Position numbers and translations under genes: made by a program. The notes under the pieces are model-generated. The model ran no database searches. It saw only the letters and a list, made by a program, of their open reading frames with translations, and was not told the origin of the DNA. A DNA stretch of 64,000 bases, taken from Rhodococcus sp. AW25M09. Its GTDB lineage: Bacteria > Actinomycetota > Actinomycetes > Mycobacteriales > Mycobacteriaceae. The stretch covers positions 1 to 64,000 of the forward strand of contig NZ_CAPS01000121.1 of NCBI RefSeq assembly GCF_000333955.1, read 5' to 3'. Within the stretch, counting starts at the first letter, position 1, and the number at the start of each line of letters is the position of its first letter. Positions 61,218 through 64,000 of this stretch are shown in pieces.

Positions 61218-64000
61218 TCAGCGCGTGTGCTGCTGCTCGAGTGCGGCCAGCAGTTCGTCCTCCGACATGGATTCGATCGACACATAGATCTCCGCGGTCG
61301 ACTCCAGCGACTTCGCAGTGCCTTGGTCGGCAATCATGTTGTGCGCCAGTCCCGCTACGGTCGGGTTGGTGAACAACATCCGCACTGTCACGGAGGTGAT
61401 GTCGAAGGCCGCGCGAACTCGGGCCACGATGGTGGTCGCGAGAACGGAGTCGCCGCCCAGTGCGAACAGACTGTCGGTGACCCCTGCCTCTTCGACGCCG
61501 AGAACGCTCTGCCAGATCAGGGCGAGCGCGCGCTCGAGGTGGGTTCGAGGCGCAACACGGGCCGTCGCCCGCTCGGTATCGACGGCCGCGCGGCACTGTC
61601 GGACGATGGCGGCAGAGTCGATCTTTCCGTTGACGGTGAGCGGCAGCGCTCGCAGTGCCACCATCCGTTCCGGCACCATGTGCGCCGGTAACCGCTCGAC
61701 GATCCTCGTGAACACGCCCGCCACGGTCTCGCTCGGGTCCGCGGCGGGATCGGTCGGGACCACCGCAGCCATCAGTGCGGGAGTGCCGGTGCGATCGACA
61801 ACCGCTGCAGCGGTTGCTACTTCGGGATCGTCGCACAGCACCGAAGCGATCTCACCGAGCTCGATTCGGAACCCGTTGATCTTGATCTGATTGTCCACGC
61901 GGCCCAAGAATTCGACCATCGAGCCCGCGCCGTAACGAACCAGATCGCCGGTGCGGTACCAGCGATATCCATCGACCACCACGAAGCGGTCCGACGTGCG
62001 CTCGGGATCGCCCAGGTAACCTTCGGCCAATCCGGTGCCTGCCACCCACAGCTCACCGGGCACCCAGTCCGGCACGCGGCGACCGCGCGCATCGACGACC
62101 CGCATCGCCATCGAACGCAGCGGCACGCCGAACGGCACTGTGCGCCAATTCGGATCGACGTCGACGACCTCGCAGATACTGTTGTGGATCGCGGTTTCGG
62201 TGGCGCCGCCGAGTCCGGCGAATCTACATCCCGGCAGCGCCGCCGTCAACCGGCGATAAAGGTCGATACCCACCTTGTCGCCGCCGAGCATGACGACCTC
62301 GAGCGAACCGCCCAGATCGTCACCGGTGGACAGGATCATGTCCAACAAGGGCGGGACGCAGCTGATCGCCGTGACCCGATGCGAGCGAATCAGGGAGACC
62401 CACCGCTGCGGATCCCTACGCTCGTGTTCCTGAATCAGCACCGCAGTACCGCCGGCCGCGAACACCGAGAACAGATCGAACGTGCACAGGTCGAAATCCA
62501 ACTCCGACAAGCACAACGGACGGTATCGCTCGTCCAGCGCGAATCGGTCGATCAGGTCCCCGATCGTGTTCATCGCGGCTCGGTGCGACACGACCACGCC
62601 CTTGGGCTCACCCGTCGAACCGGAGGTGAAGATCATGTACGCGGCGGCGGTGTCGGGTCCGAGATGCGGTGCGGGCAGCGGCTCACCGAGGATGGTGTCG
62701 GACACAGTGAGGCCGTCCTCGCCCGATCCCCCGATCGTCACCGCGAACTCGGCACGGCGCGCGATGAGTGCAGCGCGGTTCGCCGGCTGGTCCACGCCGA
62801 TCGGTACGTACACCCCGCCTGCGGCGAGTACGCCGAGAATCGCAACGACTTGCTCGGGGCCCTTCGGCAACGTCACCCCGACGGTGTCGCCCACTGCCAC
62901 ACCTCGACCAGCCAGTGCCGCAGCCACTCTCAGGGCGCGGTCACACAATTCGCCGTACGTCATCGACTCGTTTTCGTCCCATTCGAGAGCGATCGCGACT
63001 GGATTGCTCAGCGCACGATCGAAGACGGCGCGGTGCAAGGTCTCGGTCCCGGCCACCGGCGACGCGTCCGTTCGGGGTACGTCCGGCGATGGGGTCCGCA
63101 CTGCGAGCTGACGTGGTGGGACCAGCTGCCCTACCGGCTCCCGCCACGCTGCACCGTGGTCGGCAACCAGCCCACGAACGAGCGCCTCGAAGGCGTCGAA
63201 CATCGCATCGGGAACTCCTGGCAGGAACTCGTTTTCGCGAATGTCCCAATTGACCAGCACGCCACCGTCGAGTTCGGTGATCTGCGCATCCAGAACGACC
63301 TGCGGTCCCTGCGACACGATCCACACCGGGTTGCCGAACACCTGGCGCGCACGGGCGTCGAACAACTCACCCAATCCGAGCGCGCTGGTGAAGACGACCG
63401 GGGCAAGCACGGTGGCTCCTCTACGACGGCCGAGATCGCGAAGTACCTCTACCCCGGAGTAGTCGACGTGCGCGGCGTCCTCGTGCAGACGCGCCCGCAG
63501 CCGTCGGGAGCGCTCGGCGAACGACAGCGTCTCGCTCAGATCGACGTCCAGCATGACCGAGGACGAGAAGTCGCCCACGAGATCGCCGACGCCCGGGTGC
63601 GTCGGGGCACGGTCGAACATCGGGACGTTGAGAAGGAATCGCTGCTCACGTGACCAGGCCCCGACCACCTCGGCGAAGGCCGCTGCCACCGCGACCGCCG
63701 GGGTGACCCCGTGTGCGCGAGCCTGCGATTGCAGAGCCGAATATGCCTGCGAGTCGAGATGAAATGCCCGTCGAGTTGCAGTCGGGGTACCTGAATCTCG
63801 TTCGAGCAACGGCAGAGTGGGCGCTCCAGGCAGTGAGTCGCGGCGCTCGGACCAGTAGCGCTCGGCTTGCGCCCGTGCGCTGCGCCGATCGTGCGGACGA
63901 TCGGCGAGGTAGCGCGCGTAGCTGTAGTCGATGGCAGGAAGTGACCGGCCGTCGTATGCCCGAGCCAGGTCTGCGACCAGGATGCGGAAGCTGACGGCGT
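61218..64000 (-). CDS. Non-ribosomal peptide synthetase, Cy-A-PCP (5' end outside the window)
   Basis: The frame is open to the window edge, so the N-terminus (possibly an aryl carrier protein and the start of the Cy domain) is missing. Visible: the later part of a heterocyclisation domain (VSFRILVADLARAYDG, VGDFSSSVMLDVDLS, PVVFTSALGLGEL, GPQVVLDAQITELDGGVLVN), an A domain (LSELDFDLCTFDLFSVF, GLGGATETAIHNSI) and a PCP (SLFALGGDSVLATTIV). The Cy DxxxxDxxS motif lies just outside. By hand the A code reads D-L-F-S-V-L-L-I-H-K, within the Cys/Ser/Thr group used by Cy modules but not resolved. It should build the salicyl-oxazoline or -thiazoline start of the siderophore. Confidence 0.92.
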   Translation of the reverse strand, partial: AVSFRILVADLARAYDGRSLPAIDYSYARYLADRPHDRRSARAQAERYWSERRDSLPGAPTLPLLERDSGTPTATRRAFHLDSQAYSALQSQARAHGVTPAVAVAAAFAEVVGAWSREQRFLLNVPMFDRAPTHPGVGDLVGDFSSSVMLDVDLSETLSFAERSRRLRARLHEDAAHVDYSGVEVLRDLGRRRGATVLAPVVFTSALGLGELFDARARQVFGNPVWIVSQGPQVVLDAQITELDGGVLVNWDIRENEFLPGVPDAMFDAFEALVRGLVADHGAAWREPVGQLVPPRQLAVRTPSPDVPRTDASPVAGTETLHRAVFDRALSNPVAIALEWDENESMTYGELCDRALRVAAALAGRGVAVGDTVGVTLPKGPEQVVAILGVLAAGGVYVPIGVDQPANRAALIARRAEFAVTIGGSGEDGLTVSDTILGEPLPAPHLGPDTAAAYMIFTSGSTGEPKGVVVSHRAAMNTIGDLIDRFALDERYRPLCLSELDFDLCTFDLFSVFAAGGTAVLIQEHERRDPQRWVSLIRSHRVTAISCVPPLLDMILSTGDDLGGSLEVVMLGGDKVGIDLYRRLTAALPGCRFAGLGGATETAIHNSICEVVDVDPNWRTVPFGVPLRSMAMRVVDARGRRVPDWVPGELWVAGTGLAEGYLGDPERTSDRFVVVDGYRWYRTGDLVRYGAGSMVEFLGRVDNQIKINGFRIELGEIASVLCDDPEVATAAAVVDRTGTPALMAAVVPTDPAADPSETVAGVFTRIVERLPAHMVPERMVALRALPLTVNGKIDSAAIVRQCRAAVDTERATARVAPRTHLERALALIWQSVLGVEEAGVTDSLFALGGDSVLATTIVARVRAAFDITSVTVRMLFTNPTVAGLAHNMIADQGTAKSLESTAEIYVSIESMSEDELLAALEQQHTR

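Noticed and set aside
61218-63809. Complete NRPS gene starting at the TTG at 63809
   Set aside because: Reading further upstream in frame to base 64000 gives uninterrupted Cy-domain sequence, so the gene is cut by the window edge.

Overview
The window is high-GC DNA with dense, often overlapping genes (ATGA/GTGA junctions) and many GTG starts. It looks like the chromosome of a mycolic-acid actinobacterium, most likely Rhodococcus or a close Nocardiaceae relative. The order purC, ptrB, EmrB-like MFS and the nearby purS-purQ and M18 aminopeptidase recall the Mycobacterium tuberculosis Rv0780-Rv0800 neighbourhood. Here that backbone is interrupted by accessory DNA. No rRNA, tRNA or CRISPR array was seen.

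Region 1 (1-9.6 kb) is mostly backbone: M18 aminopeptidase, an unknown protein, VOC protein, purQ/purS, a metallo-beta-lactamase-fold hydrolase, thiM and a DeoR regulator. It is broken by an AT-richer islet (about 2.45-5.7 kb) with small orphan ORFs, a PAS-like protein and a secreted Cys-rich, bacteriocin-like precursor followed by a two-helix membrane protein. A 33-bp repeat occurs as three tandem copies in frame inside the aminopeptidase, with a fourth copy at the end of ptrB.

Region 2 (8.8-21.5 kb) is a polyol/glycerol-phosphate island. A DeoR regulator and an FGGY kinase lie beside a divergent operon: multi-pass membrane protein, GlpK, HAD-IIA phosphatase, glycerol-1-phosphate-dehydrogenase-like enzyme, ThDP enzyme and GlpD. 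The likely terminator of this operon is split in its loop by a complete IS3-family element whose orfB is frameshifted.

Region 3 (21.5-33.1 kb) is backbone again: DUF2334 protein, glutathione peroxidase, a DctA symporter divergent from its CitA/DpiB-type two-component system, ptrB, purC, two MFS transporters and a maltokinase-cap-like protein.

Region 4 (33.1-64 kb, all minus strand) is an iron-acquisition island. It holds an FbpABC ferric-iron importer, a siderophore-interacting reductase, a FecCDE-type importer, an ornithine N-monooxygenase, PanD, an MbtI-type salicylate synthase, a SIP-methyltransferase fusion, a binding lipoprotein, MntH, two complete NRPS genes, a salicyl-AMP ligase, and a third NRPS that runs off the right edge. 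Iron-box-like sites precede several units. Hand-read adenylation codes suggest a salicylate-heterocycle siderophore containing N5-hydroxyornithine and beta-alanine, with PanD supplying the beta-alanine. I see no thioesterase, MbtH protein or formyl/acyltransferase in the window, so part of the pathway lies outside it or release is unusual.
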